Shown here in pieces: positions 1 to 6,791 of a stretch of 6,791 nucleotides of DNA. Under the pieces are notes generated by a model. It was not told the origin of the DNA, made no database searches, and saw nothing but the letters and a program-made list of their open reading frames with translations. The position numbers were made by a program, and so were the translations under genes. The DNA comes from CAMQVM01 sp044433365 (lineage in GTDB: Bacteria > Bacteroidota > Bacteroidia > Bacteroidales > Rikenellaceae), in contig JAWXTR010000128.1 in the NCBI GenBank assembly GCA_044433365.1, forward strand, positions 1-6,791. The letters run 5' to 3'. Numbering within the stretch: the first letter of the stretch is position 1; every line of letters begins with the position of its first letter.

Positions 1-788
1 ATTATCTGAAACACCCATATCTTCCAGACCTTCAAGCAATCGTCCAATCTGCTTGTCTAGCTCAGAGAGAACGTAGGTAAGAGGCACATAATCTTCTCGA
101 AGCTCTACGTTGTCAATGTTAATTGGTTTGGCACCCAAGGTGTGTGTACATCGTCTGGCCAGAGATTGATAAAAAATGGAGTATCGTCGCTATGTCTTGA
201 TACAAAATCTAAAGTTTTATCAACAAAATATCGTGTTCTATCCCATCTTTCAATCTCATCGTCTGCCGACCAAATCCCCCATGATGGGGAAATCTTTGGA
301 TCGGCATCTGGGCTTTCGTGTGTTGAAGTATACTCATCAAATCCATACTCAGAAAACATTGGAGCATCTTTAACATCACGTCCCCCTCCCATATGCCATT
401 TTCCAAAGTGTGCAGTAGCATAGCCTGCATTTTTAAATGCACGTGCCATTGATGGAGCTTGAGGGTTTAGGTAGTCTTGTTGCTGGCAAAGTTTATTCAT
501 CTCTTTATTTGCAAGAAATGTATTTATACCCAAACGCATTGGAAACTGCCCTGTAGTAACTCCTACACGTGAGGCAGAAGATACAGGTGCAGCAGAGTAG
601 TATTGATTAAATTTAATACCCTCTTTGCCTATTCTATCCATATTTGGAGTTTGCGCCATTTTCCCACCATAACTGCTTAGGTCGGCGTAACCCATATCGT
701 CTATATAGATAACTATAACGTTTGGTTTGGTTTTTTTAGCAAATGCCATCGCTGGTAGCAATATTGCTAGTAGTGTTAGCCCTCTCAT
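1..788 (-). pseudogene. Secreted Ser-type sulfatase (S1 / alkaline phosphatase superfamily), frameshifted and cut by the window edge
   Basis: This gene encodes a sulfatase that would remove sulfate esters from a glycan in the periplasm or outside the cell. The start ATG at 786-788 opens a signal peptide (about residues 1-17, ending AMAFA). Metal-binding Asp30-Asp31 follow in YIDDMGYAD. The formylglycine motif is Ser70-Ser-Ala-Ser-Arg74, so the nucleophile would be made from serine by an anSME-type enzyme. GKWHMG (Lys130, His132) and WPDDVHTP (His215) are further active-site signatures. The frame ends at a stop at 105-107 after residue 227, which is about half a normal sulfatase. However, the minus strand in another frame from about 123 to 1 reads NIDNVELREDYVPLTYVLSE, then LDKQIGRLLEGLEDMGVSDN, which is typical sulfatase sequence. 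A single base is therefore missing near 117-135. The distal part, including the SDNG-type region, lies beyond the window. It is the last visible gene of the presumed operon, 73 bp after the GH2 gene. Whether the lesion is real or a sequencing error cannot be told. The S1 subfamily and substrate are not assigned. Confidence 0.88.
117..135 (-). other. Frameshift site in the sulfatase gene (one base missing)
   Basis: Upstream the frame reads WPDDVHTPWVPNQ and then runs into LTLTT and a stop. Downstream the frame offset by one base reads on without a stop to the window edge as conserved sulfatase sequence. Joining the two needs one extra base between roughly 117 and 135. There is no long homopolymer and no X-XXY-YYZ slippery heptamer here, so a mutation or assembly error is more likely than programmed frameshifting. 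Confidence 0.8.
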
Positions 789-814
789 TTTGTAGTATTA
801 TTTTATGAATGAAG

Positions 815-848
815 CTTCTAAAAATTGGTTTTATCCAATTTTTAGAAG
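815..848 (-). terminator. Perfect 14-bp hairpin between the GH2 and sulfatase genes (possible weak terminator or processing site)
   Basis: The arms 815-828 and 835-848 are perfectly complementary over 14 bp and enclose a 6-base loop. The stem is AT-rich with a C/G-bearing base and tip. It lies in the 73-bp gap between the GH2 stop (862-864) and the sulfatase start (788). On the transcribed minus strand no U-run follows the stem, so it is not a classical intrinsic terminator. It could lower read-through into the sulfatase gene, protect the 3' end of the GH2 message, or be a decayed palindrome. The structure is certain; the role is inferred. Confidence 0.5.
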
Positions 849-861
849 TTACCAAAAATTT

Positions 862-3060
862 TTAAAAAGCTCGTAATCCGTAATCAAACTCGATTTTACT
901 TGCACCCTTACTCTCTATTTTTAAGCAATTTTTGCCAATTTTTAGATATTTAGCATAGTCACTAAGGTTAAATTGATTGTAGTGGCGTTGTTGTGTTACT
1001 GTTTCGTTCATTATTTCAACTCCATTTAGTGATATTTTAACATCACCTGTTAGGTTTGTCCAGAGAGAAAGATGCGAGAACTCTTTATCTGCGTTAAATT
1101 CCGTTATTGAGACAATATCGCTTGACTCATCAATAGTTAAAGGTAGCTCTAGCAGCTTTAAATCTCCACCTTTAATTGAAGTCATACGTTTATGCTTAAT
1201 GCCTCCTTGAAAATCTTCAATCAGAGTTGTTGCTTTAGCAGATTTTATACGATATAGTCTGTCATGAAGTGCATGTGCTAAGGTTTTTGGTAGTTTTACT
1301 ATCTCTCTATCGTAGGTTATCAAACCATTTACCTCTCCCTCTACATCGCTTGTTTGAGTGTAGATTGCCGCAGCTAACCCTTGTGCTATAAGAGTCTCTA
1401 AATCATAAATCACGTTAGCATAATTTTCGATTAATGCAGAGTTACCATCAATATCTTTATAACCCCAATTTCTCATATCTGGATTCCAAAGATGGTTTTC
1501 GATAGGCAAGCCAAGACCGCCAAACTCACCTAGTGCAGAGATACGATTGTCGTTATATTCTGGAAGTATCATAGTTGCGTAGGGATAGTTGTGTATATCA
1601 TACATATGTCCCACTTTTCTATCTTCCCAACCAGAAACTCCATTTATTATTCGTGTGTTATCGTAGCTCATTACGCTATTTGTAATGTTTTTGGTATCGT
1701 ATTGTCCCCAACCCTCATTAAATATTACCCAAGTGGTAATTGATGGAAAGAATTTTAAGCAATCTATCATCTCGTAAAGCTCTTTCTCCCACTGCTCGGA
1801 GTGCGACATGGGTGCATCCCAATCATCTGCGGCAAAAGGCCTAACTTGATTTTTGCCCTTTACAAAGCCCGAAACCATATCTTGCCACACCATCATACCA
1901 AGAGAGTCGGCATAGTAGTAGTATAGCTCTGGTTCTACCTTAATATGTTTGCGAATAGTGTTAAATCCTAGCTCTTTAAGCTGCACTATATCCCACATCA
2001 TTGCCTCAGCTGATGGAGGGGTTAAAAGACTCTCAGGCCACCAACCTTGATCAAGCGTACCATATTGAAATATAGGTTTATTGTTTAGAAAAGTTCTATT
2101 ATATCCGCACTCATCTTTCTCTACACTTACTTTGCGCATAGCAAAATAGCTCTTTGATCTATCTAGTAGCTTGCCTTTGCTTGTTAGTTCAATTTCGAAA
2201 TGGTATAGCTTAGGCGACTCAGGCGACCAAAGCGTTGCACCTTGCATATCAATATCTAATTTTTCGCTAGCGTTTTGGGTATAGCTTTTAATCGCTTTTC
2301 CAGAGTCGTATATATCAATTTTTACCTGCTCATCACCCTTTAAATTATTAAAATCAATATCTAACGATACACTCATTTTATCAATATCAGAGGTGTAAGC
2401 CACTTCCTCTATATGTCGACTATTTACAGCCTCTAACCATACTGTTTTCCAAATTCCTGAAACAGCAGTATAGAAAATTCCTTTAGCATCAATGCGCTGT
2501 TTGCCTTGTGTCACAGTCTTTGTCTCGGTTGGGTCGGTAACCGATAATTCGACGGTTTGACTACCCGATTTTTTAAGATATTTAGTAATATCAAAAGAGA
2601 ACGAGTTGTTGCCGCCTATATGTTTACCAACCTCTTTACCGTTAACCCATATTGTCGAGGCATAATCTACAGCACCAAAATGGAGGATAATATTCTTGCC
2701 AATCCAGCTCTTATCAACCTCAAAAGTACGCTTGTACCATAGTTTATCGGTTGGAAGAAATTGACGTTGAACACCCGAGAGCGACGACTCTACGGCATAG
2801 GGAACCAGAATTTCACCTTCAAATTTCACATTTGATTTTTCGCAATTCATATCAGTAATAGCATAATCCCAGAGTCCATTTAAATTAACCCAATCTTCAC
2901 GTTGAAGCTGAGGTCGTGGATACTGCTGCCACGCATTTTCTGGAGTAACCTCTTTACCCCACCTAGTTGATATTCTATCTCCCTTTTTCTGCCAAGCAAA
3001 AAGCTCAGAAGAGACAATTACAGCTATTAAAGCCAATAAAATTAATCTGTTTACCTTCAT
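862..3060 (-). CDS. Secreted glycoside hydrolase family 2 protein (beta-galactosidase / beta-glucuronidase-like fold)
   Basis: This 732-residue enzyme most likely removes a sugar from the end of a beta-linked glycan in the periplasm by a retaining mechanism. Residues 1-22 form a signal peptide ending SELFA with no clear lipobox. The GH2 sugar-binding jelly roll spans about residues 45-210, with LNGLWDYAI near 60-68, WYKRTFEV near 108-115 and the segment ending GIWKTVWLE near 202-210. An Ig-like middle domain covers about 215-310. The catalytic TIM barrel follows from about 315 to 605. It contains the acid/base glutamate Glu449 in WVIFNEGWGQYD and the likely nucleophile Glu512 in ALGEFGGLG. 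YTQTSDVEGEVNGLITYDRE (567-586) is also characteristic. A C-terminal beta-rich segment of about 120 residues (about 610-732) may be an accessory domain. The start is 12 bp after the mutarotase stop, which fits an operon. No lesions are seen. Family membership is secure, but the exact sugar specificity cannot be read from the sequence. Confidence 0.93.
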   Translation of the reverse strand: MKVNRLILLALIAVIVSSELFAWQKKGDRISTRWGKEVTPENAWQQYPRPQLQREDWVNLNGLWDYAITDMNCEKSNVKFEGEILVPYAVESSLSGVQRQFLPTDKLWYKRTFEVDKSWIGKNIILHFGAVDYASTIWVNGKEVGKHIGGNNSFSFDITKYLKKSGSQTVELSVTDPTETKTVTQGKQRIDAKGIFYTAVSGIWKTVWLEAVNSRHIEEVAYTSDIDKMSVSLDIDFNNLKGDEQVKIDIYDSGKAIKSYTQNASEKLDIDMQGATLWSPESPKLYHFEIELTSKGKLLDRSKSYFAMRKVSVEKDECGYNRTFLNNKPIFQYGTLDQGWWPESLLTPPSAEAMMWDIVQLKELGFNTIRKHIKVEPELYYYYADSLGMMVWQDMVSGFVKGKNQVRPFAADDWDAPMSHSEQWEKELYEMIDCLKFFPSITTWVIFNEGWGQYDTKNITNSVMSYDNTRIINGVSGWEDRKVGHMYDIHNYPYATMILPEYNDNRISALGEFGGLGLPIENHLWNPDMRNWGYKDIDGNSALIENYANVIYDLETLIAQGLAAAIYTQTSDVEGEVNGLITYDREIVKLPKTLAHALHDRLYRIKSAKATTLIEDFQGGIKHKRMTSIKGGDLKLLELPLTIDESSDIVSITEFNADKEFSHLSLWTNLTGDVKISLNGVEIMNETVTQQRHYNQFNLSDYAKYLKIGKNCLKIESKGASKIEFDYGLRAF

Positions 3061-3603
3061 AATAGTTCTATTTTACACTAAATTTATATATACAATATGG
3101 TTGTACTCCTCGTTAGGTTTTAAAATGGTTGAGGGAAATGTGGGTTGATTAGGCGAGTCGGGATAATGCTGTGTTTCAAGTGTAAAAGACTCTCTAAAAT
3201 TTAGAGATTTACCTGTTTTTCCCTCTGTTGAGCCATCAAAAAAGTTACCACCATAAAACTGTATTGCTGGCTCAGTGGTGTACACCTCCATAAATCTTCC
3301 ACTCGTTGGCTCATATACCGAAGCTGCTAATTCTAATCCATTTTCGCTTTTTCTATTGATTATAAAGTTATGATCATACCCTTTACAATTATCAAATTGT
3401 TCGTTTTTTTGATTTAAATCCTTTCCAATCTCTTTAGGAGTAGTAAAATCGAATGGAGTAGAGACTGTAGCAGCAATTTCACCTGTAGGAATCAACGTGC
3501 TCATTACAGGGTTATACTCTTTTGCATTTATATATAGTATATGGTCGTTAATTGTACCATTTCCTTCACCTTTAAGATTAAAAAATGAGTGATGAGTAAG
3601 ATT

Positions 3604-3685
3604 TAAGTAGGGTAAAATAATTATTGGTGTATTTTTAATAGTGCTATTGGAGATGAGATTTTTTGCTATTGAATCGAAAATATAG
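3604..3685. repeat. Left arm of the long inverted repeat
   Basis: This arm pairs with 3691-3770 in 80 aligned columns after skipping two single-base bulges (3654 and 3680). I count 64 Watson-Crick pairs, 9 G-T wobbles and 7 other mismatches. The outer 34 bases are best conserved, including TAAGTAG, GTAAAA and AATTATTG blocks shared with the complement of the right arm. A tandem G-A/A-G mismatch sits at 3676-3677. Confidence 0.9.
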
Positions 3686-3768
3686 TGGTTCTATATTGAG
3701 ATTTAATAGTGAAAAATATCGCTCCAAGAGTGCTATTAAGAATATGGCAATAATTGTTTTACACTACT
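3606..3768. mobile_element. MITE-like 163-bp hairpin insertion element with TA flanks, inside galM
   Basis: This stretch carries no gene and interrupts the mutarotase reading frame. It is almost wholly an inverted repeat closing on a TGGTT loop at 3686-3690. Its ends are AGTAG (3606-3610) and CTACT (3764-3768), with TA on each side (3604-3605 and 3769-3770). Deleting the element plus one TA recreates the continuous mutarotase codons CCT ATA AAT CTT. The net insertion is 165 bp, a multiple of three, but it adds stops on the minus strand at 3736-3738, 3733-3735, 3703-3705 and 3691-3693. Small TA-flanked palindromic elements moved in trans by IS630/Tc1-mariner-type transposases are known in bacteria (for example RUP of pneumococcus and Correia elements of Neisseria). 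Membership here is inferred only from size, ends and TA. The same bases can also be read as a 3-bp TAA duplication. No transposase is in the window. Confidence 0.78.
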
Positions 3769-3770
3769 TA
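3691..3770. repeat. Right arm of the long inverted repeat
   Basis: This is the complementary partner of 3604-3685. The innermost five pairs, TATAG with CTATA, enclose the TGGTT loop. Both arms include the flanking TA, so the palindrome extends one step beyond the likely element ends. Confidence 0.9.
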
Positions 3771-4384
3771 TAGGCGTAGCTTTGTCGGTTGTCGCATTAT
3801 GTATAACCTTAAATTCATTTTGCTCTGTAAGTATGTATGCCATCTTAACAGTAAGAGTTCTGGGAAAGCCCTCTTCCATATCTTTTGAAATGTAGGAAAA
3901 ATAGATAGCTCTATCAGTTAGAGAGTCTACACTCCAAACTACCATATCAAAACCTATATCACCACCATGCAGACATTGTCCATTATCGTAAGTAGAAAGT
4001 TGGTATTGCTTGCCATCTAAAGAGAATTTTCCACCAGCTATTCTATTTCCATATCTACCTATAGTTGCCCCGAGAAATCTCTCTCCTTTGTTATGTATGT
4101 AGTTTTCTATATTATTGTAGCCAATTACAATATCATCCATTTTGCCATTTCTATCGGTATTCCAAAGCGAAACTACACGTGCCCCAAAGTTAGTCACCTG
4201 CATCGTTGTTCCTTGACTGTTTTTAATGGTGTATAGCGACACCTGTTTACCACTTATTGTAGTTTCAAAATTTGAAACAGAAATTAGCTCTATATCGCTA
4301 TTTTTACAGCTATTGAGCGTTATGGTAACTATTAATGGTAGTAATAAAATAGCTAGTTTGGAGTTTTTCATATTAAAATGTAAT

Positions 4385-6791
4385 TTAAAAATTTTTTGTA
4401 TTATTCTCTTTAAGCGAAGTAATATATTCACGAGGCGTTAAATTAAACTCTTTTTTAAAACATTTAGTAAAGTAGTTTGGGTCAGAATATCCCACTGAGT
4501 AGGCAACTTCCGAAATATTTACACCCTCTAGCAACCTTCTTTTCGCCTCTTTCATCCTTATGCCTCTAATAAAATAGGTGATTGAAACCCCTGTAAGAGC
4601 TTTTATCTTATTATGAATCAAAGTTCGGCTTATATTCATGTTTTCTACAATTTCTTGCACTCCAAACTCCTCATTTCCCATATTTACATTTATCAAAGCC
4701 AAAATTTCGCTCATAAACTTTTCATCTCGAGAATTTGTCACAACCTCTGATATTATAACCTCATCTTGTTGTTGAAAACGTTGAAAATTTCGTCTACGAG
4801 TATTTTGCATATTTTCTACCATTAACTCTAAATGTTCAGAGTTAAAAGGTTTTGATATGTAGTAATCAGCCCCTGCTAGATAGCCTTCAGTAAAATCTTT
4901 TTGGTCACTCTTAGCAGTAAGCATAATTATCGGAATGTGAGAGGTAGAAATATCCTCCTTTAAAATTTTAGTAAATTCAACACCATTCATATTTGGCATC
5001 ATCACATCACATAAAATAAAATTTGGCATACTTTCTTTAATCCTGTCAAGTGCCTCTTTTCCATCGTAAGCACGAATTATTTTATATTTATCTTTAAATA
5101 TCTCCACCAGATAGTCGTTCATATCACGATTATCATCAACAATAAGCATCGTATCTATACTATTTAACGTACTATCTGCTTTTGCTCCGTTTTCTGGTAA
5201 AATCTTGACACTCTCCTCAATAATTGTGTTAATATGATTAAAATTGTGCATATTTGTGCTCTCGTCGCTACGTTGCGAAGCATCGTATGACAACTCGGTT
5301 ACATCTATATTTACAGTAAATGTAGAGCCAAATGCCTCCTTGCTTTTCACGCTAATTGTGCCTTTGTGAATATTAACAAGCGATTTTGTGAGCGAAAGCC
5401 CCAACCCAAAACCTGTGCGATTATCGTTCTCTGCCACCTGTGTATAGCTTTCAAATATACTCTCAAGTCTATCTTCAGGGATACCTCGCCCACTATCTTC
5501 AACCTCAACTACCACCATCTTTTTTTGATTATGCTGCTCGAATGTAGCTGTTAGTAAAACTCTACCTCCTTGGTCAGAATATTTAAAAGCATTTGATAGT
5601 AAGTTATATATAATCCGCTCTAATTTTGGAGGTGAAAACCACACCATATCCTCATTTTTATCCAATTTAACAATAAACTCAATACCTTTTTCTTCTGCTA
5701 CAATATCAAAAAGGTGAGAAATTTCACTAATAAACTGCATGATATTGCCACGTTGCACTTTAATTTGCATCTGTTGCATCTCTATTTTACTTACAGTAAG
5801 AAGTTCGTCGATAAGATAGTTCATGCGGCTAGCATTACTATAAATTTTCTGTAGTTTATCTCTATCGCAATCGCCAATTTTTTCTTGCTTTATTATTCGC
5901 TGCAAAGGTGATAAAACTAGAGTAAGCGGCGTCTTTAAATCGTGACTAACAAAGGCGAAAAAGTTGCTTTTTACTAAATTTATTCGTTCAATATTCAATC
6001 TCTCATTATGTTCACTTTTTAACTGCATATTTAAAAGCAAACGAGCCTTTGTGTGACTATATAACACCCTTATAATAAGAATTATAATCAGTAGGTATAT
6101 TATCATTGCACCCCAAGAAAGCCATAGAGAGGGCTGAACCTTCATTTTTAGACTAACCATGCTATCTTCATCCCAATTCACACCATCTCCACTAGCTTTT
6201 ATTAATAGTTTGTAGCTTCCAGCTCTTAAATTTGAGAAACTTACCCTGTTGTAGTTTCCCATATTTTGCCATTTTTCATCCATTCCCTCCAGCTTGATAG
6301 CATAATGGGTATTTGTTTCATATTTATAGTTTAATCCTGAAAATTCAATTCGAACAGAGCGTGCCTCATTATGGTTAAGCTCAAGTGATTGAATATTAGA
6401 TTTATTACGTTGAGAAAGGCGATTATACTCTTCGTATACCGAACTCTCTCTATTGACATAAATATTTGTGATTTTAAGGTTAAATTTAGGGGTCGAACGG
6501 TTCATCTTTTGAGCTGAAAAGCTGACTAATCCAGAGGTAGCCCCAAAATATAATACTCCATCCTCAGAACTAAATGCTGCGCCATAGTTAAATTGACGAG
6601 CTGGTAGACCGTCTGATATTGTGTAGTTTATGGTAGTGTCATCAAGTGATATTGAGCATAATCCTATATCAGTACCTATCCACATATTCCCCATTTTATC
6701 CTCTACAATAGATTTTATCATATTAGAGCCAATTTGGTCAATAGTATACTCTCTGATTATTTTGCCTTGATTATTTATAACCTTCAACCCA
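4385..6791 (-). CDS. Hybrid two-component system regulator (HTCS), N-terminal sensor cut by the window edge
   Basis: This is a single-chain membrane sensor and DNA-binding regulator of the kind that controls Bacteroidota polysaccharide loci. The frame is open to the right edge. The apparent TTG start at 6787 is an internal leucine preceded by an in-frame glycine codon, so most of the periplasmic beta-propeller is missing. In the 800 visible residues, a Reg_prop repeat with MWIGTDIGL lies near 35-43. A Y_Y_Y domain covers about 145-215, and one transmembrane helix about 222-243. The histidine kinase has His282 in SHDLKTPLT, the N-box NLLSNAFKY (395-403), and the ATP motifs DSGRGIP (431-437) and GFGLGL. 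A receiver domain (about 546-660) has Asp551-Asp552, phospho-acceptor Asp594 in LCDVMMPN, Thr624 and Lys646. A C-terminal AraC-type helix-turn-helix (about 705-793) contains ISEVAYSVGYSDPNYFTKCF. All phosphotransfer residues are present, so the protein looks functional. It probably senses an oligosaccharide and activates the adjacent genes, possibly including its own operon, since galM starts 13 bp after its stop. The ligand is unknown. Confidence 0.95.
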   Translation of the reverse strand, partial: GLKVINNQGKIIREYTIDQIGSNMIKSIVEDKMGNMWIGTDIGLCSISLDDTTINYTISDGLPARQFNYGAAFSSEDGVLYFGATSGLVSFSAQKMNRSTPKFNLKITNIYVNRESSVYEEYNRLSQRNKSNIQSLELNHNEARSVRIEFSGLNYKYETNTHYAIKLEGMDEKWQNMGNYNRVSFSNLRAGSYKLLIKASGDGVNWDEDSMVSLKMKVQPSLWLSWGAMIIYLLIIILIIRVLYSHTKARLLLNMQLKSEHNERLNIERINLVKSNFFAFVSHDLKTPLTLVLSPLQRIIKQEKIGDCDRDKLQKIYSNASRMNYLIDELLTVSKIEMQQMQIKVQRGNIMQFISEISHLFDIVAEEKGIEFIVKLDKNEDMVWFSPPKLERIIYNLLSNAFKYSDQGGRVLLTATFEQHNQKKMVVVEVEDSGRGIPEDRLESIFESYTQVAENDNRTGFGLGLSLTKSLVNIHKGTISVKSKEAFGSTFTVNIDVTELSYDASQRSDESTNMHNFNHINTIIEESVKILPENGAKADSTLNSIDTMLIVDDNRDMNDYLVEIFKDKYKIIRAYDGKEALDRIKESMPNFILCDVMMPNMNGVEFTKILKEDISTSHIPIIMLTAKSDQKDFTEGYLAGADYYISKPFNSEHLELMVENMQNTRRRNFQRFQQQDEVIISEVVTNSRDEKFMSEILALINVNMGNEEFGVQEIVENMNISRTLIHNKIKALTGVSITYFIRGIRMKEAKRRLLEGVNISEVAYSVGYSDPNYFTKCFKKEFNLTPREYITSLKENNTKNF

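Larger units (their letters stand above)
3073..4371 (-). pseudogene. galM: Aldose 1-epimerase (galactose mutarotase) lipoprotein gene, interrupted by a 163-bp hairpin element
   Basis: The intact product would interconvert the alpha and beta anomers of galactose or a related aldose. Translation from the ATG at 4369-4371 gives a lipoprotein signal with lipobox LNSC (Cys22), 13 bp after the HTCS stop. The first part runs through GRYGNRIAGGKF (Arg110), CLHGG (His135) and ATTDKATPI (to residue 201), then enters the insertion and stops at 3736-3738. Downstream of the insertion the same frame resumes as NLTHHSFFNLKGEGNG (His206), then GYDHNF (Asp278) and ESFTLETQHYP (Glu344), ending at 3073-3075. 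These match the His/His/Asp/Glu active site of GalM enzymes. Removing 165 bp (the element plus one TA) rejoins PI to NL and gives 377 residues, the usual size. No other damage is visible, so the insertion looks recent. The downstream piece has an ATG at 3504, but a product from there would lack both catalytic histidines. A start at 4431 is also open, but it lies inside the HTCS gene and precedes the signal peptide, so it was rejected. Confidence 0.9.

Noticed and set aside
105..135. Programmed -1 frameshifting in the sulfatase
   Set aside because: There is no slippery heptamer or downstream pseudoknot evident; a mutation or sequence error is simpler.
142..442. Open frames on both strands overlapping the sulfatase gene
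   Set aside because: They show no recognisable protein features and overlap clear sulfatase coding sequence in another frame.
2557..2742. Plus-strand open frame of 61 codons
   Set aside because: It lies inside the conserved GH2 sugar-binding domain on the opposite strand and has no recognisable features.
3071..3080. TTTTACACTA, identical to 3757-3766 within the hairpin element, at the galM stop
   Set aside because: Only ten AT-rich bases match with no extended similarity, so it is probably chance and not a second element end.
3606..3768. Group II intron, attC cassette site, CRISPR repeat or retron RNA as an explanation of the hairpin
   Set aside because: There is no intron boundary or domain V, no integrase-site core pattern, no repeat-spacer series and no reverse transcriptase nearby; the long terminal inverted repeat with TA flanks fits a MITE better.
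4226..4441. Plus-strand open frame spanning the galM start
   Set aside because: It is the antisense reading of the mutarotase signal peptide region; its hydrophobic look comes from that.
5366..5554. Plus-strand open frame inside the HTCS kinase domain
   Set aside because: It is antisense to the conserved ATP-binding domain and has no support of its own.
6785..6787. TTG as a start codon for the HTCS
   Set aside because: The frame stays open upstream to the edge and HTCS proteins have a long N-terminal propeller, so this is an internal leucine.

Overview
The window looks like a piece of a Bacteroidota genome, most likely Bacteroidales. The base composition is AT-rich, and every real gene is on the minus strand. 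The genes are of the kind found in polysaccharide utilization loci: a one-piece hybrid two-component regulator (HTCS), a lipoprotein aldose 1-epimerase, a secreted GH2 glycoside hydrolase and a secreted Ser-type sulfatase. No SusC/SusD pair is visible, so only part of a locus is seen. The species cannot be told from the sequence alone.

Layout in the direction of transcription (right to left). First is an HTCS gene whose N-terminal sensor is cut off by the right edge (4385-6791). After 13 bp comes a galM-type mutarotase (3073-4371), and 12 bp later a GH2 enzyme (862-3060). A 73-bp gap holding a perfect 14-bp hairpin (815-848) follows, and then a sulfatase (788 down to the left edge). The tight spacing suggests one transcript. 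A plausible scheme is that the HTCS senses an oligosaccharide in the periplasm and switches on enzymes that desulfate it, cut glycosidic bonds and interconvert the anomers of the released sugar. The substrate cannot be named from the sequence.

Two of the four genes are broken. The sulfatase carries a one-base frameshift near 117-135, and its reading frame clearly continues in another frame to the left edge. The mutarotase is split by a 163-bp insertion (3606-3768) that is almost entirely one long imperfect hairpin. It is flanked by TA on both sides and puts four in-frame stops into the gene. Removing it with one TA restores a continuous 377-residue mutarotase with all expected catalytic residues.

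This hairpin element is the most interesting object here. It looks like a small non-autonomous mobile element (MITE-like, TA target). Its mismatches are strongly strand-biased: all 16 unpaired or wobble positions in the stem carry a G on the plus strand (9 G-T, 6 G-A, 1 G-G). As plus-strand RNA, antisense to the host gene, 73 of 80 stem columns would pair, against 64 of 80 for the other strand. This points either to selection on a plus-strand RNA fold or to one-sided loss of C on that strand.
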